Positions 39,628-50,043 of a stretch of 64,000 bases of DNA are shown one piece after another; positions within the stretch are counted from its first letter, which is position 1, and each line of letters opens with the position of its first letter. Both the position numbers and the translations under genes were made by a program. Location: contig NZ_JACOGC010000001.1 of NCBI RefSeq assembly GCF_014284195.1, positions 496,001 to 560,000 of the forward strand, given 5' to 3'. This DNA comes from Cognatundibacterium griseum. GTDB taxonomy: Bacteria > Pseudomonadota > Gammaproteobacteria > Burkholderiales > Burkholderiaceae_D. The notes beneath the pieces were generated by a model, which was given only the letters and a program-made list of their open reading frames with translations, ran no database searches and was not told the DNA's origin.

Positions 39628-39765
39628 CAGATTCAGAGCGGACGCGCATATCCCGGCGTTGTTGTTGTTGCAGCCGGTTGCACTTTATCGCCTCAGGCAG
39701 GCTGACTGCAGTATGTCGCTGGGGCAGGGCAAATTTGCGTCAACTCTGAGATTTTTCAAGACAGT

Positions 39766-41919
39766 ATGGAATACAAGACAGACGAAAACGAAGCGCTGGC
39801 AGATACCCGCGGCATCCAGCTCAGCACACGCCGCGCCTGGCTGGCCGATGCGGTGGAGCTGTTATCGTCGATGCGCTTTGCCATCAGCTTGCTGACCCTG
39901 ATTGCGATTGCTTCTGTGATCGGCACCGTGCTGAAGCAAAATGAGCCGATGCCGAATTATGTGAATCAGTTCGGGCCGTTCTGGTTTGAAATTTTCAACC
40001 GTTTCAGCCTGTACACGGTGTATTCGGCATGGTGGTTTTTGCTGATTATGGGATTTCTGGTGTTGTCCACCAGCCTCTGCCTGATCCGCAATACACCGAA
40101 AATGCTGAAGGACATGCGCAGCTGGCGCGAGCATGTGCGTGAGCAGTCGCTGCGCAATTTCGGTCATAAGGCGGAATGGCACAGCACGGGGACGCGCTCC
40201 TCCCTGCTTGCGGCGATCAGCCATCATCTGAACCGTACCGGTTATCAGTGGAAAACAGTGGACAAGGACGGTGCCACGCTGGTCGTCGCCAAAAAAGGCG
40301 CCGGTAACAAATGGGGCTATATCTTTGCGCACGCAGCCATCGTGATTATTTGCGTCGGCGGTTTGATCGACTCGGATTTGCCGATACGCTTTCAAATGTG
40401 GTTCATGGGCAAAGTCCCGTTTGACGGCAATGGCATCATCGCGAAAATTCCTCAGCAGCACCGGCTGCCATTATCGAATCCGGCTTTCCGCGGCAATACC
40501 ATGATTCCGGAAGGTGCCAGCAGCAATACGGCGATCATTCCGCAACAGACCGGCGTACTGATTCAGGATCTGCCATTCACCATCCGGCTCAAGAAATTCA
40601 CCATCGATTTTTACAGCAGCGGCATGCCGAAGCTGTTTGCCAGCGATGTGGAAGTCACTGACCATGAAACGGGGAAAATGTTTTCTTCGACCATCAAGGT
40701 CAATCAGCCGCTGATTTATAAAGGCATTGCCGTTTATCAGTCCAGTTTTGAGGATGGCGGCAGCCGCCTGCAGCTGGCGGGATATCCGATGCGCGGCAAC
40801 AGTTTTGCGACTTTCCCGCTGAAAGCGGAAGTGGGCGGCAGCACGCCATTGGCAGCAATGGCCGGCGATGGCGATTACACGATTGAATGGTCGGGTTTCC
40901 GTCCGTTTAATGTCGAAAACATGGCACGTAACGGTTCGGATGTGCGTGCAGTGGATGGCAATAAGACTTTCAATGAAAAATTCAGTGCCGATCTGGACCG
41001 GCACCTGGGGTCTGCCGCTAAAAATGCGAATAATAAAGACCTCAAAAACGTCGGCCCCAGCGTCCAGTATAAATTGCGTGACAAGACTGGCCAGGCCAGG
41101 GAATTCAATAATTACATGCAGCCGGTACTGGTGGACGGCGATTACATGTTCCTCGCCGGAACCCGCGATTCTCCGGCAGACAGTTTCCGTTATTTGCGGA
41201 TTCCGGCGGATGACAATGATTCCGTTGTCGAGTGGATGCGCCTGCGCGCCGCGATGAGCGACCCGCTGCTGCGCGAGCAGGCAGCGACCCGTTATGCCCG
41301 CCGCGCTTTGCCTGCCAGCATGGCGAATGCACAACAGCTGCAGTCGCAACTGGCAGAGTCCGCCCGGAAAAGCCTCACCATCTTTGCCGGCGATAACCGG
41401 CAGGCCGGGTTTGTGGCGATTTCCCGCTTTCTGGAGCAGATTCCGGCAGCAGAGCAGGGCAAGGCCGCCGATGTGTTCATGAAGATTCTGAATGGCAGTC
41501 TGTGGGATTTATGGATGCTGGCGCGTGAAAAGGAACAATTGCCGCCGCTGGAGCTGACTGAAAAGCATGCGCATTTCCTGCAACTGGCGACAACCGCGAT
41601 GTCGGATGCCTTTTTTTATGGCGCGCCGGTCTATCTGCAACTCCGGCAGTTTGACGAAGTCAAAGCCTCCGTGCTGCAGGTAACGCGCTCTCCCGGAAAA
41701 AATGTCGTGTATCTGGGTTGCCTGTTCCTGGTGCTGGGCGTGTTTGCCATGTTCTATATCCGTGAGCGGCGTTGTTGGATCTGGCTCAAGGATGATGGCG
41801 CGGGGACCGCTATACTGATGGCGCTGAGTTCGCAGAGAAAAACGCTGGATTTTGAAAAAGAATTTACGCAGTTGAGCGCCGAGCTGGCGCATATCGCGCA
41901 GGGCGGAGCGGCAAGCTAG
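39766..41919 (+). CDS. resB: Cytochrome c biogenesis protein ResB (Ccs1)
   Basis: The 717-residue membrane protein belongs to system II cytochrome c maturation. Helices near residues 35-55, 90-105 and 190-205 precede a long periplasmic region, and another helix lies near 645-665 (VVYLGCLFLVLGVFAMFYI). With CcsB it exports and holds haem for attachment to CxxCH sites. It is followed by ccsB after 77 bp. Confidence 0.92.
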   Translation: MEYKTDENEALADTRGIQLSTRRAWLADAVELLSSMRFAISLLTLIAIASVIGTVLKQNEPMPNYVNQFGPFWFEIFNRFSLYTVYSAWWFLLIMGFLVLSTSLCLIRNTPKMLKDMRSWREHVREQSLRNFGHKAEWHSTGTRSSLLAAISHHLNRTGYQWKTVDKDGATLVVAKKGAGNKWGYIFAHAAIVIICVGGLIDSDLPIRFQMWFMGKVPFDGNGIIAKIPQQHRLPLSNPAFRGNTMIPEGASSNTAIIPQQTGVLIQDLPFTIRLKKFTIDFYSSGMPKLFASDVEVTDHETGKMFSSTIKVNQPLIYKGIAVYQSSFEDGGSRLQLAGYPMRGNSFATFPLKAEVGGSTPLAAMAGDGDYTIEWSGFRPFNVENMARNGSDVRAVDGNKTFNEKFSADLDRHLGSAAKNANNKDLKNVGPSVQYKLRDKTGQAREFNNYMQPVLVDGDYMFLAGTRDSPADSFRYLRIPADDNDSVVEWMRLRAAMSDPLLREQAATRYARRALPASMANAQQLQSQLAESARKSLTIFAGDNRQAGFVAISRFLEQIPAAEQGKAADVFMKILNGSLWDLWMLAREKEQLPPLELTEKHAHFLQLATTAMSDAFFYGAPVYLQLRQFDEVKASVLQVTRSPGKNVVYLGCLFLVLGVFAMFYIRERRCWIWLKDDGAGTAILMALSSQRKTLDFEKEFTQLSAELAHIAQGGAAS

Positions 41920-41996
41920 AATCAGGGCAACATGCTGTCCCGGTATCGGCTACACTGCATGCGGCACGGTGGCCGCGACGGGATTGAGGAATCAAG

Positions 41997-43142
41997 ATGG
42001 AAATCACACAACATTACACACCCTATCAGGGGTTTTTCAAACGCCTGGGGATTCTGGACTGGCTGTATGCCTTTGCGCTCAGTCTGGCGTCGCTGTTTGC
42101 CCTGAATCGTTTCGGTGCCTACATGGATGGTTACGAAAAAGCCATTCTGTTGCTGGCAGCGCCAGTATTTGCCTGGCTGGGATGGCACTGGAAACCGGTA
42201 AGGCGGCTGATGCTGCTGCTGGCCGTGCTGAGTTTATCGACCATTTACCTGTATGGCGGCAACCTCGAAACGGGCAACCAGAAATTTTTACTGAAGTATC
42301 TGCTGTCGAGCCAGTCCGCTATTTTGTGGATGAGCACCCTGTTTTTTTTATCCACCCTGTTTTACTGGGGAGGGCTGATAACCCGCTCCGGCTTTGGTGC
42401 TTCGGTCGGCTCGGTACTGTGCTGGGCTGCGGTGGTGATGGGTTTTACCGGGATGATGGTGCGCTGGTATGAGTCGTATCTGGTGGGCGTGGACATTGGC
42501 CATATTCCGGTTTCCAATCTGTATGAAGTTTTTATCCTGTTTTCGCTGATTACTGCCCTGTTTTACTTGTACTACGAGCAGCAATATGCGACGCGCCAGC
42601 TGGGGGCGTTTGTGTTGCTGGTGATCTCGGCAGCAGTTGGCTTTCTGCTGTGGTACACCGTCAGCCGCGATGCCGCAGAAATTCAGCCGCTGGTGCCTGC
42701 CCTGCAAAGCTGGTGGATGAAAATCCATGTGCCTGCCAATTTCATCGGCTACGGCACGTTTGCGCTGGCAGCGATGGTGGCGCTGGCGTATTTGCTGAAA
42801 TCCAGAGGTTATCTGGCAGACCGTCTGCCGGCGCTGGAAGTGCTGGATGATGTGATGTACAAAGCGATTGCTGTCGGCTTTGCCTTTTTCACGATTGCGA
42901 CCATTCTGGGCGCTTTGTGGGCTGCCGATGCCTGGGGCGGTTACTGGTCGTGGGACCCGAAAGAAACCTGGGCCCTGATCGTCTGGCTGAATTACGCTGC
43001 CTGGCTGCACATGCGCCTGATGAAAGGCCTGCGTGGGCAGGTGGCCGCCTGGTGGGCGCTGGTTGGTTTGCTGGTGACCACGTTTGCTTTCCTCGGCGTG
43101 AATATGTTTTTATCCGGTCTGCATTCCTACGGAGCGCTGTAA
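41997..43142 (+). CDS. ccsB: Cytochrome c biogenesis protein CcsB (ResC/CcsA)
   Basis: The 381-residue integral membrane protein has the WWD haem-handling motif WGGYWSWDPKETWALIVWL in its C-terminal half, with conserved histidines in external loops nearby. It completes the system II haem lyase with ResB. About eight membrane helices are expected. Confidence 0.93.
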   Translation: MEITQHYTPYQGFFKRLGILDWLYAFALSLASLFALNRFGAYMDGYEKAILLLAAPVFAWLGWHWKPVRRLMLLLAVLSLSTIYLYGGNLETGNQKFLLKYLLSSQSAILWMSTLFFLSTLFYWGGLITRSGFGASVGSVLCWAAVVMGFTGMMVRWYESYLVGVDIGHIPVSNLYEVFILFSLITALFYLYYEQQYATRQLGAFVLLVISAAVGFLLWYTVSRDAAEIQPLVPALQSWWMKIHVPANFIGYGTFALAAMVALAYLLKSRGYLADRLPALEVLDDVMYKAIAVGFAFFTIATILGALWAADAWGGYWSWDPKETWALIVWLNYAAWLHMRLMKGLRGQVAAWWALVGLLVTTFAFLGVNMFLSGLHSYGAL

Positions 43143-43319
43143 GCCCTCGCTGCCACCCGCTGTCTGACGACACGCAGGTCTCAGCTGATGTTTTGGATGT
43201 TTTCTTGCTATTTTTTGTAAGCGTCAGCAGAAATTTCCGACTCATGAGAAACTAAGCGCCATGTCCGCAGTCTGAACAAGACCACGGACATGGCTGATGT
43301 TTCATACAAGGAGTCCATC

Positions 43320-44300
43320 ATGCTGATCAGAACCACCTCGCACGGCGTTACGCCGATCCCTGCTTCCGAAATCACTCCGCGTGCTGTCTTTGAATCCCGC
43401 CGGGAATTCATCCGCCAGCTTGCCGTCGGTTCGATTGCGGGCGGCACCTTGCTGGAAATGGCCAGCCGGGAAGCATTTGCCCAATCGGGCACAGCACAAA
43501 AACTGGCTGCCGCCATGAATCCGGCTTATGCGCTGATGGAGAAAAAAACAGCGTACAAAGATGCCACGACGTACAACAATTTTTACGAGTTCGGCACCGA
43601 CAAGGCCGATCCGGCCCAGACGGCAGGTTCGCTGAAAACCCGTCCGTGGACGATCACGATTGACGGCGAGGTCAAAAAGCCGCTGACGCTGGACCTGGAT
43701 GCCCTGCTGAAACTGGCACCGCTCGAAGAGCGCATATACCGTCTGCGCTGTGTTGAAGGCTGGTCGATGGTGATTCCGTGGATCGGTTATTCCTTGTCTG
43801 CGTTGCTGAAAAAAATCGAGCCTACCGGCAGTGCGCGTTATGTGGAATTCACCACGCTCGATGACAAGAAACAGATGCCCGGCCTGCACAGCCCGGTGCT
43901 GGACTGGCCGTATGTCGAGGGCTTGCGGCTGGATGAGGCCAATCACCCGCTGACCTTGCTGACGCTGGGCATGTATGGCGAGGTGTTGCCAAACCAGAAC
44001 GGCGCACCGGTGCGGATTACCGTGCCGTGGAAATACGGTTTTAAATCCGCCAAATCGATTGTTCGTATCCGTCTGACCAGAGATCAGCCGCGCACCGCCT
44101 GGAATAACGCGGCACCGCATGAATACGGCTTTTATTCAAATGTGAATCCTCAGGTGGATCATCCGCGCTGGTCGCAGGCCAGCGAACGGCGGATTGGTGA
44201 AGATGGCCTGTTCACACGTAAACGCAAAACCCTGATGTTCAATGGTTACAGCGAAGTCGCATCGCTTTACAGCGGCATGGATCTGAAGAAATTTTTCTGA
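43320..44300 (+). CDS. msrP: Periplasmic methionine sulfoxide reductase, catalytic subunit MsrP
   Basis: The 326-residue molybdoenzyme reduces oxidised methionine in periplasmic proteins. A twin-arginine signal begins SRREFIRQL (Arg27-Arg28). The molybdenum-ligand cysteine is Cys144 in [14 protein letters not shown] 43320 follows AAGGAGTCCATC. msrQ lies 5 bp downstream; the pair fits this window's cluster of periplasmic redox genes. Confidence 0.94.
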   Translation: MLIRTTSHGVTPIPASEITPRAVFESRREFIRQLAVGSIAGGTLLEMASREAFAQSGTAQKLAAAMNPAYALMEKKTAYKDATTYNNFYEFGTDKADPAQTAGSLKTRPWTITIDGEVKKPLTLDLDALLKLAPLEERIYRLRCVEGWSMVIPWIGYSLSALLKKIEPTGSARYVEFTTLDDKKQMPGLHSPVLDWPYVEGLRLDEANHPLTLLTLGMYGEVLPNQNGAPVRITVPWKYGFKSAKSIVRIRLTRDQPRTAWNNAAPHEYGFYSNVNPQVDHPRWSQASERRIGEDGLFTRKRKTLMFNGYSEVASLYSGMDLKKFF

Positions 44301-44305
44301 ACAAG

Positions 44306-44926
44306 ATGACACCTGACCGCCTGCAAATTGCCCGCATCAAACAGATTTTGTTTGTCTGTGCTCTGATACCATTTTTACGCCTGCTGGGTTTTGCCCTGAC
44401 CGACCGGCTCGGCGCCAATCCTTTGGAATTTATCTCGCGCAATACTGGTGACTGGACTTTGTATTTCCTGTCCATCACGCTCGCGATCACGCCCCTGCGC
44501 CGCTTGCTGCATGTTGGCTGGATTGTGCAATTGCGCAGGATGCTGGGATTGTTCGGATTTTTTTATGCCAGTCTGCATTTTCTGACTTTTTTATGGTTTG
44601 ACCATTTTTTTGATCTTGAGGAAATGTGGAAAGACGTCTTGAAGCGCCCGTTTATCACGGTCGGCTTCGCTGCGTTTGTCTGCCTGTTGCCACTGGCGCT
44701 GACCAGTACCAATCGCATGATGAAGCGGCTTGGCCGGCATTGGCAGCGCGTGCATCGTTTGATTTACGGCATCCTTCCGCTGGGTGTGCTGCATTACTAC
44801 TGGATGAAGGCGGGCAAGCATGATTTGTCGCAGCCTTTGCTGTTCGCATTGCTGATTGCGGTGCTGCTGTCGTTGCGCCTGTGGTGGCGCTGGTCGGGTC
44901 GGCGAGCTGCCAGCGCCGTATCCTGA
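44306..44926 (+). CDS. msrQ: Haem-binding membrane subunit MsrQ
   Basis: The 206-residue b-type haem membrane protein passes electrons from the quinone pool or flavin reductases to MsrP. About six helices and haem-ligand histidines (SLHFLTF, WQRVHRLIYGILPLGVLHYYW) are visible. It is co-transcribed with msrP. Confidence 0.92.
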   Translation: MTPDRLQIARIKQILFVCALIPFLRLLGFALTDRLGANPLEFISRNTGDWTLYFLSITLAITPLRRLLHVGWIVQLRRMLGLFGFFYASLHFLTFLWFDHFFDLEEMWKDVLKRPFITVGFAAFVCLLPLALTSTNRMMKRLGRHWQRVHRLIYGILPLGVLHYYWMKAGKHDLSQPLLFALLIAVLLSLRLWWRWSGRRAASAVS

Positions 44927-45033
44927 ATCCAGATGGTTTTTGCCCGGCTGACCTCGGGCATGTGTCTTTGCGTCTGATTTTTTTCGCGGCATAATGCTCG
45001 CCATAAAACAATCAGAACAGGTGCGGGACAACC

Positions 45034-45660
45034 ATGACGAATTATCAATTACAACAGCAGCAGATGCAGACCACGACACAACGCTGCGCGCTGCGCATGC
45101 TGCGTCTGCTGGGCTGGAATGTCAATTACAAACCATTGCCCGGTCCCAGAGGGGTCATCATTGTGTATCCGCATACCTCGAACTGGGATTTCATGGTTGG
45201 CGTGCTGGCGAAACTAGCGATCGGGATGCCATTTTATTTTATTGCCAAGTCGTCTTTGTTTGAGGGCGTGACCGGCGCCACGATCGGCCGGCTGGTGCGT
45301 TATCTGGGCGGGGAGCCGGTAGAGCGCGGCGTTTCGACCGGCGCGATCGGCCGCCTGGCTGACAAAATGCATGCCGCGGACTGGTACTGGATGGCGCTGG
45401 CACCGGAAGGCAGCCGCAGTCTGAAGCCTTACTGGCGCAGCGGTTTTTATCATATCGCCGTGGCGGCGAACGTACCTTTGGGCTGCGCTTATTTCGACTT
45501 CCGCAAACGCGAAGTCAGTCTGGTGGATTATCTGGATTTGTCCGGCGATATCCAGCAGGACATGCAGCATATCCGCGATATCTACCGGGATGTGCAGGGA
45601 TGCCGCCCGCAACTGGCCAGCCCGGTTCAGTTGCGCACGGATGATGAGGCAAGAAACTGA
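45034..45660 (+). CDS. PlsC-like 1-acylglycerol-3-phosphate acyltransferase family protein
   Basis: The 208-residue protein has the acyltransferase catalytic HX4D box in PHTSNWDF and the later APEGSRS glycerophosphate-binding box. It lacks long membrane helices and is shorter than typical PlsC, matching the small acyltransferases of uncertain substrate in Proteobacteria. It is a single gene, followed within 9 bp by repeat element copy 4. Confidence 0.82.
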   Translation: MTNYQLQQQQMQTTTQRCALRMLRLLGWNVNYKPLPGPRGVIIVYPHTSNWDFMVGVLAKLAIGMPFYFIAKSSLFEGVTGATIGRLVRYLGGEPVERGVSTGAIGRLADKMHAADWYWMALAPEGSRSLKPYWRSGFYHIAVAANVPLGCAYFDFRKREVSLVDYLDLSGDIQQDMQHIRDIYRDVQGCRPQLASPVQLRTDDEARN

Positions 45661-45668
45661 GAAAAGTA

Positions 45669-45740
45669 GGGAGTACCCCGAAAAAACGACCTGACGCCCT
45701 TTTAAAACAAGGTGTTTGATAAATACTCCCCCCGAGTATT
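45669..45740. repeat. Dispersed ATACT/AGTAT element, copy 4
   Basis: The half-box GGGAGTACCCC (45669-45679), followed by G and six A, faces a full box of AATACTC, CCCCC, GAGTATT (45722-45740). The total length is 72 bp. It lies between two convergent genes and overlaps the lptM stop codon by two bases. Confidence 0.65.
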
Positions 45741-45867
45741 ATTTTGTCGTGGACAAGGTCTGTGCGGCCGGTTTGTTCGGCAGATACAGCGGCGCTTTCT
45801 GGCCGCAGCCGGAGAGCACGCAGATGAGCAGCAGCGTCGAAATCAGGGTACGTATTGGGGATCGCAT
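45739..45867 (-). CDS. lptM: Small lipoprotein LptM (YifL family)
   Basis: This 42-residue gene starts at ATG 45867 and stops with TAA at 45741-45739. The product begins MRSPIRTLISTLLLICV and continues LSGCGQKAPLYLP, the lipobox (Cys21) and the short conserved motif of LptM/YifL. In Escherichia coli LptM helps the LPS transport translocon LptD mature. It is divergent from cyaY, the usual partner of this locus; lysA, its usual downstream neighbour, is missing here. Confidence 0.93.
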   Translation of the reverse strand: MRSPIRTLISTLLLICVLSGCGQKAPLYLPNKPAAQTLSTTK

Positions 45868-45931
45868 CTTGGATTTATATAACACCGTTTAAAATGACGG
45901 TTTCAATGTGAATGAATTCAAGGAGTGTAGC

Positions 45932-46243
45932 ATGACTGAATCCGATTTCCTGGCGTTGGCCGAGTCCTGCCTGAGCCAGGTGGAAGAAATGTTTGAAGCC
46001 GCGTATGAAAACGATGAGCTGGATGTCGAATGCAGCCGCACCGGCAATGTGCTGACCATCGAATTCGTGAATAATGGTTCCAAGATGATCGTTAACAGTC
46101 AGGCTCCGATGCAGGAAATGTGGCTGGCGGCCCGCAGCGGTGGATTCCATTACCGCTATGACGGCCAGCACTGGATCAATACCCGCGATCAGTCTGAACT
46201 CTTTACCACCCTGCAACGGCTGGCGCAGGAGCAGGGGCGCTAA
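45932..46243 (+). CDS. cyaY: Frataxin-like iron donor CyaY
   Basis: The 103-residue protein matches bacterial frataxin, a regulator or iron donor of iron-sulfur cluster assembly. The acidic first helix (SCLSQVEEMFEAAYENDELDVE) carries the iron-binding residues, and MWLAARSGGFHY and the later W are conserved. ATG 45932 follows AAGGAGTGTAGC. It is divergent from lptM. Confidence 0.95.
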   Translation: MTESDFLALAESCLSQVEEMFEAAYENDELDVECSRTGNVLTIEFVNNGSKMIVNSQAPMQEMWLAARSGGFHYRYDGQHWINTRDQSELFTTLQRLAQEQGR

Positions 46244-46329
46244 ATTACTCAGCCGAGCAGCCGGACCGGCAACGGGACAGGCGCCGCCGCCTGAGTGCGT
46301 ACGGCCCCGGCGTGCCGGATGTCTCCCGG

Positions 46330-48654
46330 TTATTCTTCAATCAGTTTTGGCGGCGGCGGGGTATTCAGATCGGTAATCCCTGTGCCGGGCGGATTTTCTG
46401 CATAGTAATAATCGCCGTTGACCGCGATGACACCATTGGGTACGGGACGCTCTTCAATCGGAATTTCTTTCAGCGCTCTTTGCATATAACCAATCCAGAT
46501 CGGCAATGCCAGGCCGCCGCCGGTTTCACGGTTACCCAGATTCTTGGGCTGATCGAAACCAATCCATGCGATACCCACCAGCTTGGCCTGATAGCCTGCA
46601 AACCAGGCATCAAAAGAATCATTGGTCGTACCGGTTTTGCCTGCCAGATCAGGTCGTTTTAAGACCATCGCTTTGGTGGCTGTCCCATAGCGCACGACAT
46701 CCTTGAGCATGCTGTCCATCAGGAAGGCATTGCGTTCATCAATGACCCGGTTGGCTTCATCGCCGGCTTTGTCAGGATTTGCCTGCACCAGGATTTTGCC
46801 GTTGCTGTCGGTAATCTTGCTGATCAGATAAGGGTTGATTTTGTAGCCGCCATTGGCAAACACCGCATAGGCGCCGGCCATCTGCAAAGGCGTGACGGCA
46901 CCGGCACCCAGTGCCAGGGTCAGGTAAGGCGGATTTTTTTCCGGGATGAAACCGAAACGATTCGTGTATTCCTGTCCGTACTTGGCACCGATGCGATGCA
47001 GGATGCGGATGGAAATCATGTTTTTGGATTTGGTCAGGCCTTTGCGCATCGTCATCGGACCTTCGTATTTACCGTCGTAATTTTTCGGTTCCCAGGCTTG
47101 CCCGCCGGTTTGCCCTGCATCAAAACTGATCGGCTCATCATTAATGATCGTGGCCGGAGACAAGCCTTTTTCCAGCGAAGCGGAGTAAATGAACGGCTTA
47201 AAACTGGAACCCGGCTGGCGCCACGCCTGAGTCACATGGTTGAATTTGTTGAAATTAAAATCAAACCCGCCGACCAGTGCCTTGATCGCCCCATCCGTGG
47301 TACTGGCGGAAATAAACGCGGACTGCACTTCCGGCATTTGCGTGATGCTCCAGTTTTTTCCTTCCTGCATCACCCGGATCACGGCGCCGCGCTGAATGCG
47401 CTTATTGGCCGGTGTTTTGGCGGATAATCCGCTGGCAGCAAAACTCAGACCAGCTTCGTCAATATGAATCTCCTCGCCGGATGCCAGCACCGCCCGTACT
47501 TGTTTGGGCGCGGCGTCCAGCACCATGGCTACCTGCAGGTCATCGCTGTTGGAATGCTCCGCCAGCGCTTTTTCAATCGCATCATCGGCGGCTTCCTTGC
47601 CTTCCGGAATGGCGACGATGGCTTCCGGACCGCGATAGCCGTGGCGTTTTTCATAATCCATCACACCGCGCCGCAGCGACAGATAGGCGGCATCCTGATC
47701 TGCTTTGGTGATCGTGGTGTAGACATTGAGTCCACGGGTATAGGTATCTTCTTTGAATTGCTCATAAGCGAGCTGACGCGCCATTTCCGCAACATATTCG
47801 GCATGCACGCCGAAATCACTGCTGTCGGTTTTTGTCGTGAGCTCCTCGTTTTTCGCCTGCTGGTACTGCGCTTCGGTTATATAACCGAGCTGCCGCATGC
47901 GTTGCAGGATGTATTGCTGGCGAACCGATGCCCGTTTTGGGTTGGCCACAGGATTGTAGGCAGAAGGGGCCTTAGGTAAGCCGGCCAGCATGGCGGCCTC
48001 AGCGATCGTGATGTCTTTGAGTTCCTTGCCGAAATAAATCTGTGCCGCGGAAGAGAAGCCATAAGCGCGCTGACCGAGATAAATCTGGTTCATATACACT
48101 TCCAGAATCTGGTCTTTCGTCAGATTCTGTTCAATTTTCCAGGCCAGCAAAACCTCATAAATTTTTCTTTTGAAGGTCTGTTCGCTCGACAGGAAAAAAT
48201 TCCGTGCTACCTGCTGCGTAATGGTGGAGGCGCCTTGTCTGGCGCCGCCGGTCAGGTTATGCAGGGCGGCGCGGGTGATGCCGAGGTAATCGACCCCGCC
48301 ATGTTCATAAAACCGATCGTCCTCGATCGCGAGTACTGCTTTTTTCATGATATCCGGAATCTGGTCGAAACGGACGACATTGCGCCTTTCCTCGCCGAAT
48401 TCCCCCAGTAATACATGGTCGGCAGAAAAAATCCGCAGCGGCATTTTCGGTTTGTAGCTGGTAATCGAATCGAGCTCCGGCAGATTCGGGTAAGCCATTG
48501 TCAGGGCAAAACCGATAATCAGTGCAACGGCCAGCGCCAGACCTGCCATCACGCCAATGGTCCCCAGCAGGAGGCGGCGCAACAGCGGCGCTTTATTTTC
48601 GGCGGGTGCTGCGGGCTTGGATTTTGAGGAAGCCGTGGTTTCTTGATCTGTCAT
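46330..48654 (-). CDS. mrcA: Penicillin-binding protein 1A (transglycosylase/transpeptidase)
   Basis: The 774-residue bifunctional peptidoglycan synthase has one N-terminal membrane helix (about 27-53), a GT51 transglycosylase domain (catalytic Glu111 in AIEDDRFYEHGG; QGASTITQQVARN), and a transpeptidase domain with SSFKP, SKN and KTGTT motifs. An OB-like domain lies between them. ATG 48654 is used; an upstream in-frame start would add eight residues. It is divergent from the pil operon, an arrangement common in Proteobacteria. Confidence 0.96.
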   Translation of the reverse strand: MTDQETTASSKSKPAAPAENKAPLLRRLLLGTIGVMAGLALAVALIIGFALTMAYPNLPELDSITSYKPKMPLRIFSADHVLLGEFGEERRNVVRFDQIPDIMKKAVLAIEDDRFYEHGGVDYLGITRAALHNLTGGARQGASTITQQVARNFFLSSEQTFKRKIYEVLLAWKIEQNLTKDQILEVYMNQIYLGQRAYGFSSAAQIYFGKELKDITIAEAAMLAGLPKAPSAYNPVANPKRASVRQQYILQRMRQLGYITEAQYQQAKNEELTTKTDSSDFGVHAEYVAEMARQLAYEQFKEDTYTRGLNVYTTITKADQDAAYLSLRRGVMDYEKRHGYRGPEAIVAIPEGKEAADDAIEKALAEHSNSDDLQVAMVLDAAPKQVRAVLASGEEIHIDEAGLSFAASGLSAKTPANKRIQRGAVIRVMQEGKNWSITQMPEVQSAFISASTTDGAIKALVGGFDFNFNKFNHVTQAWRQPGSSFKPFIYSASLEKGLSPATIINDEPISFDAGQTGGQAWEPKNYDGKYEGPMTMRKGLTKSKNMISIRILHRIGAKYGQEYTNRFGFIPEKNPPYLTLALGAGAVTPLQMAGAYAVFANGGYKINPYLISKITDSNGKILVQANPDKAGDEANRVIDERNAFLMDSMLKDVVRYGTATKAMVLKRPDLAGKTGTTNDSFDAWFAGYQAKLVGIAWIGFDQPKNLGNRETGGGLALPIWIGYMQRALKEIPIEERPVPNGVIAVNGDYYYAENPPGTGITDLNTPPPPKLIEE

Positions 48655-48966
48655 GTGTTTATTCTGTAACAATCGCAAGTTACATTATAACGGCTGTCCC
48701 GTTGCACCCCGGTGAAACTGCCGTGAGCGAAGGAATGCAGAGCTAAATTTCAGCCCGAGTGGAAATTTGGCAACGGAATCTGAATGTGCTCTGAGGAAAG
48801 TCCTTTACCAATGCAGCCTATATTGCTAGGATTTCATGTAAGCTTGGATAAAAGTCTCGTAAATAGCGGTTTTTAAAGAGATTTTTCTGAAAATTCGATG
48901 CCAAATGCAACTGTTTGTTTCAATTTGTAAGAAGGACGCGTGATTGCGTTTTATGAGGGGATATTC
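48655..48966. promoter_or_regulatory. Divergent control region between mrcA and pilM
   Basis: This 312-bp gap has no gene. A perfect -10 box for mrcA, TATAAT on the minus strand (plus 48684-48689), is followed by a 35-nt leader; its -35 is poor. For pilM a TATATT (near 48821) is possible. Nothing else was recognised. Confidence 0.4.
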
Positions 48967-50043
48967 TTGGCTTTAGATCTTGCATCACTATTCAGCAGAA
49001 AAAAACCACCTCTGATTGGCCTGGATATCAGTTCGTTTGATATCAAGCTCGTGGAGCTGTCAGAAGGGAGCGACAAGGCGTTCCGTCTGGAGCGCTATGC
49101 TTCCGAGCCTTTGCCCAAAGGTGCGGTGCTTGACGGGAATATCGAAAATATCGAACAGGTTTCCGATACGATCCGCAAACTGCTCAAAAAAAGCGGTACG
49201 AGCGCAAAGAATGCAGCGCTGGCCATGCCTGCCGCTGCGGTCATTACAAAGAAAATCTTTTTACCGGCGACGCTCAGCGATCAGGCGCTGGAGGTGCAGG
49301 TGGAATCGGAGGCCAGTCAGTACATTCCATTTGCCATGGATGAGGTCAGTCTGGATTTTTGTGTGATCGGATCGGCTGCGAATCAGGAAGACGTGGAAGT
49401 TATGCTGGCCGCATCCCGCAAGGAAAAAATCGAAGATCGCGTTGCAGTGGCGCAGGCAGCCGGGCTGCAGGCGAAAGTAATGGATGTCGAATCCTATGCG
49501 GCGCGGGCCGCCATGCAGCGTCTGATCGAAATGCAGCCTAACCAGGGGCAGGATCAGATCTGCGCTATTTTCCAGATTGGCGCGAAACGCACTTACATTT
49601 ACATTATTTTGAACGGCGATGTGATTTACGAACGTGAGCAGCAATTCGGCGGCGGACAACTGACGCAGGATATCGTCAGAAACTACGGATTGTCCCAGGA
49701 AGAAGCGGAAGTGAAAAAGAAAACCGGTGACCTGCCGGATAGCTACGAAATGGAATTACTGGAACCCTTCCTCGAAAATGCCGCACTTGAGGTGACCCGG
49801 GCGATCCAATTTTTCTTCACCTCTACACCTTATACCCGTGTTGATCAGATTTTTCTGACAGGCGGCTGCGCTGTCGTTGCAGGTCTGGTGGACATCGTTG
49901 CAGAGCGCACCAAAATTTCTACTGCAGTGATCAGCCCGTTTAAAGGAATGGAGCTGGCTTCCGGCGTCAATGAGAAAACGCTCAGAAGTGATGCACCTGC
50001 TTACGCGGTGGCTTGTGGACTGGCACTGCGGAGATTCGACTGA
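48967..50043 (+). CDS. pilM: Type IV pilus assembly protein PilM
   Basis: The actin-like (FtsA-fold) cytoplasmic protein links the pilus inner-membrane complex. GLDISSFDIKLVELSEG is the phosphate-binding start, and the later GGCAVVAGL is the second nucleotide loop. I prefer the TTG start at 48967 (358 aa), with AGGGG 7 bp upstream; a GTG at 48940 would add nine residues. Its stop overlaps the pilN start. Confidence 0.94.
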   Translation: MALDLASLFSRKKPPLIGLDISSFDIKLVELSEGSDKAFRLERYASEPLPKGAVLDGNIENIEQVSDTIRKLLKKSGTSAKNAALAMPAAAVITKKIFLPATLSDQALEVQVESEASQYIPFAMDEVSLDFCVIGSAANQEDVEVMLAASRKEKIEDRVAVAQAAGLQAKVMDVESYAARAAMQRLIEMQPNQGQDQICAIFQIGAKRTYIYIILNGDVIYEREQQFGGGQLTQDIVRNYGLSQEEAEVKKKTGDLPDSYEMELLEPFLENAALEVTRAIQFFFTSTPYTRVDQIFLTGGCAVVAGLVDIVAERTKISTAVISPFKGMELASGVNEKTLRSDAPAYAVACGLALRRFD

